DNA of 64,000 nt from Xanthomonas hydrangeae (GCA_905142475.1 LR990730.1:4712001-4776000); one strand, 5' to 3'; shown: positions 49,151 to 58,105, numbered from the stretch's first letter. The notes: generated by a model from the letters alone, not told the origin. Numbers and translations: made by a program.

Positions 49151-49528
49151 TCAGGCGTTCGGCGGCGCGTCGTCCCAGCTTCCGGAACTGAACAGTTTCC
49201 AACCGAGTACCACGCCGGCAATCGCGCCGAACACCTCCAGCACCACACGCGACCCCAGCTCGTTGGGATCGTGGATCCTGGCCAACGCGATGCGCGCATA
49301 CAACGGCGACTCCAGCCGCACGATGCTGGTGTAGACGAGATTCCAGATGTCGTAACCGGCGCCGATCGCAACCGCGAGCAGGCAGGCGATCCCCAGCGTG
49401 TGCCCATGGGTGAACTGCAGGCGCCGCCCGCTGTACTCCACTGCCGCAAACACCAGCACACCCAGCACCAACGCGATCAAACCAGCCTCCAGCGAACCGA
49501 GCAGGCCGAAGTGCAGAGACAAATTCAT
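49151..49528 (-). CDS. Small membrane protein, unknown function
   Basis: A 125-residue protein with three or four hydrophobic helices: LEAGLIALVLGVLVFAAVEY, HTLGIACLLAVAIGAGYDIWNLVY and VVLEVFGAIAGVVLGWKLF. Charged or aromatic residues lie between them. No family is recognised. The start ATG directly precedes the first helix. Confidence 0.7.
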   Translation of the reverse strand: MNLSLHFGLLGSLEAGLIALVLGVLVFAAVEYSGRRLQFTHGHTLGIACLLAVAIGAGYDIWNLVYTSIVRLESPLYARIALARIHDPNELGSRVVLEVFGAIAGVVLGWKLFSSGSWDDAPPNA

Positions 49529-49665
49529 CGTGACGATCCGGGCAGCAGGCGCATCAGTCTAGCGGCTGCGGGCGACCGATCCCTGCCAGACCCGCAGGAA
49601 CGACCGGTCACGCGAATGGGGATTGGCTGGGCAAACCGATTGCTCGATCCCGCGACGCGCCACGC

Positions 49666-49863
49666 TCATGCATCGTCCTGCCCGCGCGCGCTCACCTGCG
49701 CCTCGCCCTCGTCGTCCCACTGCACGCTCACCGAGATCGGCTTGCAGCAGACCTGGCAATCTTCGATGTAATGCTGATCGCCGCCGGTCAGGTCCAGCGT
49801 CAGCGTGATCCACTCCCCGCAATACGGGCAGGCGATATCGACATAACGTTCCGGGTCGGACAT
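49666..49863 (-). CDS. CPXCG motif-containing cysteine-rich protein
   Basis: A 65-residue zinc-ribbon-like protein. The first pair is CPYCGEWITLTLD and the second is CQVCCKPISVSV, the usual CPxCG ... CxxCC pattern of this small family. The C-terminus is acidic. The ATG at 49863 is chosen because it gives the family length (MSDPERYVDIACPYCGE). The function is unknown; a single zinc site is expected. Confidence 0.88.
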   Translation of the reverse strand: MSDPERYVDIACPYCGEWITLTLDLTGGDQHYIEDCQVCCKPISVSVQWDDEGEAQVSARGQDDA

Positions 49864-50013
49864 GACAGTTCCTTGAAGTGGCAATACACGCTACGCGGCA
49901 ATCAGGCCACGCACAGCGCGCGGATGGCGGGCAGCACGCGCAGTGTACGAGCGGCGTTTACCGATGCCGAGCGCCCACTACCACCGGCGACAGCGCAGCG
50001 GCTTCGTGCCCGA

Positions 50014-50718
50014 TCAGTTGACCGGAACGTCGTACGCAGTGTCGGGCGTAGGCTCGGGACGCAGAGTGAAGTGCCACCACTCCATCGGATAGTTGGCAAA
50101 GCCCTGCGCCGCCATCGCACGCAGCAAGCGCTGACGATTCGCCCGCTGCGCGGCGCCGATATCGGGTGTATCGGTGTGCGCACGCGCATCGAAGAAATCG
50201 AAATCGGTGCCCATATCGACCGCAAGACACTGGCCTGATCGGCAATCCAGCAAGCCCAGATCCAGCGTCGCACCGCGGCTATGGCCGGAGGTCTCGGCGA
50301 TGTAATCGCCCAGCAGCGCGCGCTTGTCCACGCGCGGGTAGTACTGCGCCTTGCTCGACTGCTCCTGCAGATCCGCAGCCCACGCCACGAACGCCTGCAC
50401 CGCCCGCACCGGTCGATAGCAATCGAACACCTGCAGCCGATATCCCTGCGCCTTGAGCGTACGCGCCACCCGCGCCAGCGCCTCCGCCGCCGGACGCAGC
50501 AGATAGCAGGTCGGCGCCGCATACCCCGGCACCACGCGCCCGGTGAAGTTGTTGCTGCCCGCATAGCGCATGTCCACCGCGATCTCCGGCGCAAGGCTGC
50601 GCACATCGATCAGGCCGGCTTGTGCTGGCGTGGTTGCTGGCGAAATCGCGGGAGTGGCCGCTACATTGAACGCTGCGCATAGAACAGCTGATGCGAGCGA
50701 CCATCGCCAGGCACGCAT
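50014..50718 (-). CDS. ddpX: VanX-like D-alanyl-D-alanine dipeptidase (peptidase M15D)
   Basis: A 234-residue zinc dipeptidase with a signal-like N-terminus (MRAWRWSLASAVLCAAFNVAA), so probably periplasmic. VanX-type zinc motifs are SGHSRGATLDLGLLD (His and Asp ligands) and EWWHF (catalytic Glu and third ligand His). YAGSNNFTGRVVPGYAAPTCYLLRPAAEALARV and VFDCYRPVRAVQ are the other family stretches. It would split D-Ala-D-Ala released from the wall. The start is uncertain, since ATG codons further upstream also lie in frame. The name is given by family only. Confidence 0.85.
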   Translation of the reverse strand: MRAWRWSLASAVLCAAFNVAATPAISPATTPAQAGLIDVRSLAPEIAVDMRYAGSNNFTGRVVPGYAAPTCYLLRPAAEALARVARTLKAQGYRLQVFDCYRPVRAVQAFVAWAADLQEQSSKAQYYPRVDKRALLGDYIAETSGHSRGATLDLGLLDCRSGQCLAVDMGTDFDFFDARAHTDTPDIGAAQRANRQRLLRAMAAQGFANYPMEWWHFTLRPEPTPDTAYDVPVN

Positions 50719-51038
50719 CGAGGTGCAGACAGTCTGCGATGTGTCGTTTGCGCTGAAGCATGAGTGTGGCATGCGCCAAGCATAGGACATCGGCCCGCTG
50801 GGCGGGATACGCGGAGATCGTCAGAAAGACACGCTTGCCGGATCGCATGAGCTGCCATGCGGATCCGACCAGGTAGGACTGGTTGTTGTTGGACTTTTGG
50901 CTTGCGAATCAGAAAACAGAGATCAGGGAACGACATACATCAAAGCAACGCCGACACCCGGCGCAGCACCAGCCCGGTGCATCACCGGACTGGTGACTGC
51001 TGTCTCAACAGGTCACAACGTCATCCGCATCAGCTTGC
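50719..51038. other. Gap between effector and VanX-like gene
   Basis: 320 bases with no credible gene. The only structured element is the hairpin at 50967-50995. Confidence 0.5.
50967..50995 (-). terminator. Candidate terminator of the effector operon
   Basis: caccag-c-ccggt and accgg-a-ctggtg pair with a single mismatch and a 5-base loop, 44 bases past the effector stop. There is no T run. Confidence 0.45.
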
Positions 51039-52400
51039 TCAGCGCGCCGGACCCGTCTGTGTCTGCGCGGTCTGCGTGCGCTGCTGCGCGTCCTGACTTT
51101 GCCGCTGGGTCTCCGCTGTGAGCTGTTGCTGGCTCTGCTCCAGCGGCACCGCTGCGGCCTGCTGCTTGTCCACGTAGGCACGATTCACATCGAGCGGATT
51201 GTTGGGGTTCCGCTCCACTGCAATCAAGCCCTTGCCATTGGTACTCGGCACCAACTCATCGATACGCGACATACCACTCACCTTGGCTTCGAATGCCACT
51301 TGGCCGGCGGCGCGTTGCATCTCATCGCGATTCTGGAAACCGCCGTTCGGCCCTTGTTTTTCCAGCTGCTTGACGGCCTGATCGAATAGCGGGTTATCGC
51401 GGCGCAGCTGCTCAACTCCCTCTTGCCGTTGCAGGTTCTTGTCGATAGATGCAAGTGTTTCCGGGCCAGCCTTGCCATCCACGCCTTTCAAACGATTTTC
51501 CTGCTGGAACTTCTCTACCGCAGCCTCGGTTTTGGAACCATATGTGCCGATGGCATCCTTCGCATCCAGATATCCCAGCTTGGAGAGCTTTTCCTGCAAC
51601 TCCTTCACTTGAGCGCCCTGCTCATTGCGCTTCAGGACCCCATCACCCTTATCTACACTATGACCGCCGTGCTTTTCCAGCTGAGAATGGTCATGTGCTG
51701 CAGGCTGTTGGCTTGCCTTGGTAACCGTCTTATCCGGGTCTGCCAATTTGATCAGATCCGCTTTCTCGTTCTCAGCGCGATCCTTCAGGGAATCCAGCGT
51801 TTTTTGCTTCTCGACACGAGGAAAAAGCCCCCTGACGTGCTCGGCCTTGTAATCCTGCACTGCACTAACGATGTCCTTGTCGGAAAGCTTGGAGAGCTCG
51901 TAATCCTTACCGAACTTCTCTTCCAGCCCCTTCAAAAAAACGCCAGATCCGCCGGGCTTTTTATCGCTCCCCGGACCGTACTGCACAGCAGTGCTCCACA
52001 GCGCATCCTGCACAGCCGGACCACGGCCGGACAGATCCACGCCTTTGTCGCTCAGTCGGTCCACCAGTTTGTCGTAATGCGTCCGCTTGATGTAGTCGTG
52101 TTGCTCCTGCGGAAAAGAAGCATCGGTCTTAGCCAGCTCCTTCCACTTGGCACTGAAATCGGCAGAGCCAGGAGTCAAACCCGCAAAATCGTCGGTGTAT
52201 TTACTGTTCTTCACGAAGGCCGCAACGGTACCTCCAACGATGACATTGCCTTCCTTTGTCTTGACCTGGGACGTCATCTGATAAGAGCCGTAAGAAACAC
52301 CGCCCGGATCATCGATACCGGACGACACTGTACTTGCGCCTCGCCCGCCGGTTTCGTAATGCTTAGAGGTTTGACCCAACTCCCAGTCCTTGTTGCTCAT
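51039..52400 (-). CDS. Putative X-T4SS antibacterial effector: muramidase-like domain, PG-binding domain, XVIPCD
   Basis: A 453-residue predicted toxin delivered into competing bacteria by the Xanthomonas killing T4SS. Residues 1-200 look muramidase-like (SKHYETGGRGASTVSSGIDDPGGVSYGSYQMT; candidate catalytic Glu16), with no signal peptide. After a charged linker, residues 257-325 form a PG_binding_1 domain (LKRNEQGAQVKELQEKLSKLGYL ... AVEKFQQENRLKGVDGKAGPETL). Residues 331-453 fit the XVIPCD secretion domain (RRDNPLFDQAVKQLE, AFEAKVSGMSRIDELVPS, NPLDVNRAYVDKQQAAAVPLEQSQQQL) and end in a Gln/Thr-rich tail. AAGGAG precedes the ATG. The LprI-type lipoprotein gene 54 bases upstream is the likely immunity gene. 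Codon usage looks more mixed and AT-richer than in neighbours. Target chemistry is inferred. Confidence 0.85.
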   Translation of the reverse strand: MSNKDWELGQTSKHYETGGRGASTVSSGIDDPGGVSYGSYQMTSQVKTKEGNVIVGGTVAAFVKNSKYTDDFAGLTPGSADFSAKWKELAKTDASFPQEQHDYIKRTHYDKLVDRLSDKGVDLSGRGPAVQDALWSTAVQYGPGSDKKPGGSGVFLKGLEEKFGKDYELSKLSDKDIVSAVQDYKAEHVRGLFPRVEKQKTLDSLKDRAENEKADLIKLADPDKTVTKASQQPAAHDHSQLEKHGGHSVDKGDGVLKRNEQGAQVKELQEKLSKLGYLDAKDAIGTYGSKTEAAVEKFQQENRLKGVDGKAGPETLASIDKNLQRQEGVEQLRRDNPLFDQAVKQLEKQGPNGGFQNRDEMQRAAGQVAFEAKVSGMSRIDELVPSTNGKGLIAVERNPNNPLDVNRAYVDKQQAAAVPLEQSQQQLTAETQRQSQDAQQRTQTAQTQTGPAR

Positions 52401-52454
52401 CGCACATCTCCTTATCTAAGAATCAAATTACAGTTGTCACGAGAAACGCGGAAT

Positions 52455-53006
52455 TCAAAGCGATTCCAGCTCGGCTGCTCGACTCGCCGTCATGTCGAGA
52501 CGGCATTCGGCAGCATCTACGCGCCCCGCCTGCCCGCTATCAGGATCGTAGTAACACTTTTCATCGCGGTCAGCGATCCACTGCCGCTGCTGATCGCGCA
52601 GCTTGCTCTGCTCTGTGCCATCCAGCTTCGCAATCAGTGCCTTGTAGACCGTATTCAGGCGGGCATCCTGGTATTCGTGTTCAGCAGAGATGCAATCCAG
52701 CATTGCCGGGGTTGCACCTGCGGCGTTAGTAATGCATTCGTCATAGGAAGGTCGCAGCACGGGTGAATCTCCTTTTGGTTTTGATGGCCCAGGCGCAGCC
52801 TGCGCCTGGGTAGCTTGCGGACTGGAAGGCCGTGCATCAGCGGCAAGTGCCACATCGTCGGTTGGTGACGCGGAAGCCGGCGCACTGGATCCGTTCGGTG
52901 GAGCAGAGGCGGTTGATCGAGCTGGCGTGGAAGATTCGCCATTACATGCAGCCAGCCCGCATAGCGCAAGCAGACATGAAAGATGAAGGGCTTTAACGGT
53001 GACCAT
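52455..53006 (-). CDS. LprI/DUF1311 domain lipoprotein, likely immunity protein of the adjacent effector
   Basis: A 183-residue lipoprotein (signal MVTVKALHLSCLLALCGLAAC, lipobox LAAC, Cys21). A Ser/Pro/Ala-rich linker spans about residues 22-85. The C-terminal domain (YDECITNAAGATPAMLDCISAEHEYQDARLNTVYKALIAKLDGTEQSKLRDQQRQWIADRDEKC) is the LprI/DUF1311 pattern with four cysteines. Members of this family inhibit lysozymes. A periplasmic lipoprotein that blocks a wall-lytic enzyme, encoded just upstream of a muramidase-like effector, fits an immunity role. Direct inhibition is not shown by sequence. Confidence 0.85.
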   Translation of the reverse strand: MVTVKALHLSCLLALCGLAACNGESSTPARSTASAPPNGSSAPASASPTDDVALAADARPSSPQATQAQAAPGPSKPKGDSPVLRPSYDECITNAAGATPAMLDCISAEHEYQDARLNTVYKALIAKLDGTEQSKLRDQQRQWIADRDEKCYYDPDSGQAGRVDAAECRLDMTASRAAELESL

Positions 53007-53147
53007 TGATGGAATTCATCCTTTTGGCTTGCGCGGATCGGGGCGGGAGTTCTAGACAATCACTGAATCAGTGTCCATTATATTTCCAGTTACGGTCATA
53101 CCCCTTCAAGAACAGGCTCAATAGGAAGGAGACCTTAAACAACATTT

Positions 53148-54062
53148 TCAGCGACCCAGCAGCGGCATGTATGCCTGCTTCGCCGCGTCATAGGTGTAGG
53201 TGACTGCGTCATTCGCGCCGAGGGTGCCGACCTTGCCGGGGCCGGCGATGGCGGTGCCGTGCATGGCCACGCGCAGGATCGGCATCGCCCCGCTCTTGGG
53301 AGTTTCGAAGCTCAGCGTACCGGTGCTGGTTGCGCACTTCATGCTGCCCTCGTCGTCGCAAGCGGCACTATTGTCTTCGCCGGTGGCCAGCGTGCCCAGA
53401 TAGACCCAGCCTTTGTAGTCGCCCAGATCGTTCTTGTTCGGGTCGAAAGTGAACATGGCAAAGCCTGAACTGGTAACGCCGTCGTTGAAGCCCGTGGTCG
53501 GTACCGCAAGCAGCAGATGGCCGTCGTTGGTCTCGGTGCTCTGTGACTTCCGCTTTTGATCCAGCGTGTCGGCCTTCTCGTTGCCGCCGAAATCGCCTGC
53601 CCAGAGTTGGGCCTGAAACAGCGTCCAGGTCGGCTTGCCGTCTGCACTGTCGAGCACATAGGTCGCCTGACTGATGCTGACGCCGACCGCAGGATCTGGA
53701 ACGTCCTCTTCCTCGGATTTTCCGTACTTCTCAGGGCTCGCGTTGGCAAAGCCGGTGTAATAGTGCTTGCCACCGAGGTCGAAGCGATGGCCGTACCAGA
53801 AGCTGGCCACGGCACCGTTATCGATGGCGTAGGACGCCGATCCGTCACCCTTTTGGCCGTAAATATCCTCAAGCACGCGACCGGGTGCCGGCACCTCGAC
53901 CGCAGGGGTGTCGGCCTTGCCAGCGCCTGCAGGCGTGGCGGCTGTTGCAGGTTGCGCGGGAACCGTTTGCATGTCGGCTGGTGTACTGCCGGGCGTCTTG
54001 TCCGAGCAACCACCGGTCAACAGCAGCATTGCCGCCCACAGCACTGTTTGTCCTGGCTTCAT
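53148..54062 (-). CDS. Predicted lipoprotein, unknown function (effector-operon neighbour)
   Basis: About 304 residues with a lipoprotein signal (MKPGQTVLWAAMLLLTGGC, lipobox TGGC). After a short Thr/Pro/Ala linker the mature protein is a beta-rich domain: GDGSASYAIDNGAVASFWYGHRFDLGGKHYYTGFANASPEKYG, then LDSADGKPTWTLFQAQLWAGDFGG and FTFDPNKNDLGDYKGWVYLG. DDEGSMKCATSTG has one of two Cys (AACDDEGSMKC). I do not recognise the family. It precedes the LprI gene on the same strand with a 140-base gap, so it may be a second immunity protein or simply a neighbour. The start could be GTG 54065 or ATG 54062. Confidence 0.72.
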   Translation of the reverse strand: MKPGQTVLWAAMLLLTGGCSDKTPGSTPADMQTVPAQPATAATPAGAGKADTPAVEVPAPGRVLEDIYGQKGDGSASYAIDNGAVASFWYGHRFDLGGKHYYTGFANASPEKYGKSEEEDVPDPAVGVSISQATYVLDSADGKPTWTLFQAQLWAGDFGGNEKADTLDQKRKSQSTETNDGHLLLAVPTTGFNDGVTSSGFAMFTFDPNKNDLGDYKGWVYLGTLATGEDNSAACDDEGSMKCATSTGTLSFETPKSGAMPILRVAMHGTAIAGPGKVGTLGANDAVTYTYDAAKQAYMPLLGR

Positions 54063-54274
54063 CACCCTGCGTCCTTCAAAGGTTTTGGCGCGCCGATCCT
54101 ATCAAGAACCTGTCGGAATCCGGTGCATGCGATGCTGGTCAGCGCACATCTTCTGAGCGTCCAAGCCATGTCTGCGCGCTAGCAGGCGCGCGGTGTTCCT
54201 GAAGAACAAGACCACTCGCCGCAGCGGCGATCACCGAACGCCCATGCCACGCAGCAGGGTAATGGGACGGGCTG

Positions 54275-55078
54275 CTACGGCACATCCGGCTCCGTTATCG
54301 TCGGTGGTATATGCGGCCGCGTCAGCATCGGTTGCGTCAACGCATACAAAATCCGCAGGTCCTCAGCATCCAATGTGCGTGCATCGTTGCCGCGATAGTG
54401 ATGGTGAAAGGCGCGCAGCGTCGCGGCGGGATCCTCGACGCTGTAGCCGAGCAGGGCGAGCGCTTGCCACGGGTCGAAACTCGCTGGTGCAGCCGGGGCA
54501 TCGGCCGCTGGCCAGCGGCCGAATCCGGCGTCGGCCAGGCGTTTCCAGGGAAACAGGGGGCCGGGGTCGTTCTTGCGCGTCGGCGCGACGTCTTCATGGC
54601 CGACGATCTGCGTGCGCGGGATGCGCAAGCGCGTGCACAGGTCGTCCAGCAATATCAGCAGGCTGTCGATCTGCGCGGGCGCGAACGGCTCACTGCCGTC
54701 GTTGTCCAGCTCGATGCCGATCGAAGCGGAATTGATGTCGGTGATGGTGCCCCAACGCCCGGCACCGCCGTGCCAGGCGCGCTGGTCGTCGCTGACCAAC
54801 TGATAGCGCTGCCCATCGTCGCCGATCAGATAATGCGCACTGACCCGGCCACCGCTGTTACGCCCGCGCAGCGTACTCAGACTTTGCTGCACCGAGTGCT
54901 GGTCGGTGAAGTGCAGCACGATCAGGATCGGCCGGCGCGTGTCGTAATTGGGCGACGGCACCCACTGGGCCAGCGGATTGCGCTGCGGCGCATGCGCGCA
55001 AGCACCCAACGACAGCACGACCAGGCAACACGCGGCGCGTAGCCAGAGCGATGGCGACAGGGTGGTAGTAGGCGACAT
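54275..55078 (-). CDS. amiD: N-acetylmuramoyl-L-alanine amidase lipoprotein (AmiD-like)
   Basis: A 267-residue outer-membrane-type lipoprotein (lipobox LGAC, Cys27) with an amidase_2 zinc domain that cuts the MurNAc-L-Ala bond. Zinc ligands are His in IVLHFTDQHS, His in IVGHEDVAP and Asp in KNDPGPLFPW. RVSAHYLIGDDGQRYQLVSDDQRAWHGG and SIGIELDNDG are the other family stretches. The C-terminal about 75 residues (ALALLGYSVEDPAATLRAFHHHYRG ... LRILYALTQ) form the helical peptidoglycan-binding part seen in AmiD. The gene is divergent from the NlpC/P60-epimerase pair. Confidence 0.92.
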   Translation of the reverse strand: MSPTTTLSPSLWLRAACCLVVLSLGACAHAPQRNPLAQWVPSPNYDTRRPILIVLHFTDQHSVQQSLSTLRGRNSGGRVSAHYLIGDDGQRYQLVSDDQRAWHGGAGRWGTITDINSASIGIELDNDGSEPFAPAQIDSLLILLDDLCTRLRIPRTQIVGHEDVAPTRKNDPGPLFPWKRLADAGFGRWPAADAPAAPASFDPWQALALLGYSVEDPAATLRAFHHHYRGNDARTLDAEDLRILYALTQPMLTRPHIPPTITEPDVP

Positions 55079-55598
55079 CGGACTCTCCGGGTGACTGGCG
55101 AAACGACAGGGGGATGCGCCGTGCCTGCGCCTGGATGGACACCGCATGCGATGCCCCCATTATCTGCCGAGCGTCATGAAGTTGCAGCGGCCGCGAGCGG
55201 CTCTGCAAGCAGGCGACCACGCCCAACACGCGCCTACCATCTTTGGCGATGACTACGCAGTTGATGACGCTCAGCATCCAGAACACCCAGATGCCACCCA
55301 TGTGTTAACAATGCCCGCGTTCCGGGCGCTGCATCCGGTCTGGTCGTGGCGAGGTCGCCAACTGTGCGCTCCGCAGCCGGTCATCGGCATTGGCGGGCTT
55401 GGCGACACGAGTGCGGCCAGTAACAGTACGCCATCGAGTCAACGCCCGTGCACCACGCGGCAAGCGCCTTGGGCACCGCGGCATGCGCCACGCGTACACT
55501 GCAATCCATTGCGCTCGCCGCACGTGCAGAATGCGCGTGCAGCCTTGGTCTCTCGCGCAGAACCTCGTCACTCGCTACATCCAACAAGAGCCTTCTTC
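55079..55598. other. Divergent regulatory region between amiD-like and NlpC/P60 genes
   Basis: 520 bases. The NlpC/P60 frame stays open upstream, but the segment before 55599 lacks a signal peptide and family similarity, so I treat it as noncoding. No operator or strong hairpin stands out. Confidence 0.5.
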
Positions 55599-57011
55599 AT
55601 GCCATTGTCGCGCCGCCTGTTGACGTTGTTGCTGCTGGTGATCGGCCTGCCCTGCAGTGCAGCTCCGTCAACGCATGCCGTTCCTGTGCAGCAAACAGCA
55701 CCATTTGCGGTCAGCGATGCGCAGCTGACTGCCGATTACTGGATCCAGCGCAGTCGCACCGCACAAACACTGCGCATGACTTCCGCACAGATCGCCAGCT
55801 TCAATGCACGCCTGCTGCGTGACGATGTCTCCATGCACGATCTGTCACAGCTGCCCGAAGCTTTCCCTGCTGCCGATGTACGCGCACGCATCGAGAAGCT
55901 GTCGGCCACGCCAACGCGTGCGTTGTACGGCGCGGACGGACAGCCCATCGACGTAACACGCTTGGCCGCGTTGCGCCACGCACTGGCGTTGGATGCACTC
56001 CCCGCCCAGGTAACGCCACACTTCGCGCTGGTGGTGCGGCGCACCGCGCTACGCACCTTCCCAACTACGCAACGTGCGTTCACCACCACTGACGACCACG
56101 ATATCGACCGCTTCCAGGAGTCGGCGCTCTACCCCGGCACGCCGGTGGCGGTGTTGCATGCCAGTGCCGATGGCGCATGGCAATTCGTGCTGGCCGCCAA
56201 CTACGCCGCATGGATCGCCAGTGATCGTCTCGCAATCGGTACACGCGCCGAAGTGCTGGGCTACGCACAACGTAGCCCACGCGTGATGGTCACCGGTGCA
56301 CGCGTGCAAAGCGCTTACACACCCGAACTACCTGCGATCTCAGCGCTGACGCTGGACATGGGCACCAGCGTGCCGCTGCTCAATGACTGGCCGCCGCAAC
56401 AGCCGGTCAACGGGCAGTTGCCGCTGGCCGCCTATGCCGTGCAGCTGCCACTGCGCAACGAAGAAGGCCGCTTGCAGCTGGTGCCGGCGCTGATACCGCG
56501 CGGTGCCGACATGCGCATTGGTCCGCTGCCGGCCACCCATGCAGCGTTACTGCGTCAGGCATTCAAATTCCTCGGCGAGCGCTATGGCTGGGGCAACGAT
56601 TACGACGCCCGCGATTGCAGCGGCTTCGTGTTGGATGTGTATCGCAGCCTCGGCATCGCCTTGCCGCGCAATACCGGCGATCAGGCACGCAGTCCGGCGT
56701 TACGTAACGTAACTTTCGATATTCGCGCGCCATTTCAGCAACGCCTGCAACAACTCGCACAACTGCAGGTCGGCGACCTGATCTACATCCCCGGCCATGT
56801 GATGCTGGTGATCGGGCATGAACATGGTGCGCCGTGGGTCATCCACGATGTGGCCGGCGCCAATTATCGCGCGGCCGATGGCAGCGTGCAGCGCGCGCAC
56901 TTGAACGGCGTATCGGTCACCCCGCTGCTGCCACTGCTCGCCAGCGACGGCACGCCGTTTGTCGATCACATCACCCGCATCCAACGCATCGCACCGATTG
57001 GCTCCCCATGA
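55599..57011 (+). CDS. Exported SH3b-NlpC/P60 endopeptidase (YkfC-like)
   Basis: A 470-residue exported cysteine peptidase; its relatives cut the gamma-D-Glu-diaminopimelate bond of murein peptides. The ATG at 55599 opens a signal peptide (MPLSRRLLTLLLLVIGLPCSAAPSTHA). An N-terminal helical domain is followed by two SH3b-like segments (about residues 140-215 and 220-310). The NlpC/P60 domain begins FKFLGERYGWGNDYDARDCSGFVLDVYRS, with catalytic Cys340 and His400 in YIPGHVMLVIG; the third polar residue is a His near 416. The domain order equals that of YkfC of Bacillus. The stop overlaps the epimerase ATG (ATGA). Confidence 0.92.
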   Translation: MPLSRRLLTLLLLVIGLPCSAAPSTHAVPVQQTAPFAVSDAQLTADYWIQRSRTAQTLRMTSAQIASFNARLLRDDVSMHDLSQLPEAFPAADVRARIEKLSATPTRALYGADGQPIDVTRLAALRHALALDALPAQVTPHFALVVRRTALRTFPTTQRAFTTTDDHDIDRFQESALYPGTPVAVLHASADGAWQFVLAANYAAWIASDRLAIGTRAEVLGYAQRSPRVMVTGARVQSAYTPELPAISALTLDMGTSVPLLNDWPPQQPVNGQLPLAAYAVQLPLRNEEGRLQLVPALIPRGADMRIGPLPATHAALLRQAFKFLGERYGWGNDYDARDCSGFVLDVYRSLGIALPRNTGDQARSPALRNVTFDIRAPFQQRLQQLAQLQVGDLIYIPGHVMLVIGHEHGAPWVIHDVAGANYRAADGSVQRAHLNGVSVTPLLPLLASDGTPFVDHITRIQRIAPIGSP

Positions 57012-58105
57012 AGATCACCGGCTTCCGCCTCGGCATGCTGCGCGTGCCGTTGAAAACTCCGTTCAAGACCGCGGTCCGCACCGTGCGGGCGATCGAGGAT
57101 GTGGTGGTGCTGTTGCAGACCGACAGCGGCCATATCGGCTATGGCGCTGCGCCGGCCACCGCACCGATCACCGGCGATACGCATGGCTCCATCATCGCCG
57201 CGATCCAACAGTACATCGCCCCGAAGTTGATCGGCCAGGACGTGGCCGATCTCAACCGACTATGTGCGCTGGTGCAACACGCGCTGGAGCGCAATAGCAA
57301 CGCCAAGGCCGCAGTGGAAATCGCGCTCTACGATCTGTGGGCGCAGGCATTGGGTACCCCGCTATATCAGGCGCTCGGTGGCGGCACGCCGCGCATCACC
57401 ACCGATATCACCATCAGCGTCGATGCCATCGACACGATGGTGGCCGATGCGTTGTCCGCGCTCGCACGCGGCTATGGGTCGCTGAAGATCAAGGTCGGCA
57501 AAGACAGCGAGTCGGATGTCGAACGCATCAAGGCGATCCATGCGGCGGTCGCTGGGCGCGCATCGCTGCGCCTGGATGCCAACCAGGGTTGGACGCCCAA
57601 ACAGGCGGTGCGCACGATGCGCACGCTGGAAGACGCCGGCATCGTGATGGAACTGGTGGAACAGCCGGTCAAGGCGGCCGACATCGACGGACTGGCCTTC
57701 GTCACCGCGCGCATCGACACGCCGGTGATGGCCGACGAAAGCGTGTTCTCGCCGATCCAGGCGATCGAGCTCATCCAGCGCCGCGCCGCCGACATCGTCA
57801 ACATCAAACTGATGAAGACCGGCGGGCTCTCCAACGCGATCCGTATCGCCGATATCGCAGCGTTATATGGCGTGCCGTGCATGATCGGCTGCATGATCGA
57901 ATCCAGCATCAGCGTCGCGGCGGCGGTACATCTGGCCGTGGCCAAGGCCGACAGCATCACCCTGGCGGATCTGGATGCACCCGCACTCGGGCAGTTCGAT
58001 CCCACCGAGGGCGGAGTGCACTTCGACGAAGCGCAACTCCATATCGACGACTCGCCGGGTCTGGGCATCCGACGCATTCGCGGACTGGAGCTGTTGTCGG
58101 ATTAA
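57008..58105 (+). CDS. L-Ala-D/L-Glu epimerase (enolase superfamily)
   Basis: A 365-residue cytosolic enzyme of the muconate-lactonising/epimerase group that converts L-Ala-D-Glu from murein into L-Ala-L-Glu so that it can be digested. All active-site residues line up: Lys162 in LKIKVGK, Asp190 in LRLDANQGW, Glu218 in ELVEQP, Asp243 in VMADES and Lys267 in NIKLMKTGG. This is nearly the same numbering as characterised B. subtilis epimerase. It overlaps the NlpC/P60 gene by ATGA, reproducing the YkfB-YkfC pairing for murein peptide use. No signal peptide is present. Confidence 0.93.
   Translation: MKITGFRLGMLRVPLKTPFKTAVRTVRAIEDVVVLLQTDSGHIGYGAAPATAPITGDTHGSIIAAIQQYIAPKLIGQDVADLNRLCALVQHALERNSNAKAAVEIALYDLWAQALGTPLYQALGGGTPRITTDITISVDAIDTMVADALSALARGYGSLKIKVGKDSESDVERIKAIHAAVAGRASLRLDANQGWTPKQAVRTMRTLEDAGIVMELVEQPVKAADIDGLAFVTARIDTPVMADESVFSPIQAIELIQRRAADIVNIKLMKTGGLSNAIRIADIAALYGVPCMIGCMIESSISVAAAVHLAVAKADSITLADLDAPALGQFDPTEGGVHFDEAQLHIDDSPGLGIRRIRGLELLSD

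Noticed and set aside
55146..55598. Upstream extension of the NlpC/P60 frame
   Set aside because: The frame is open but begins without a ribosome binding site and lacks similarity; the signal peptide fixes the start at 55599.
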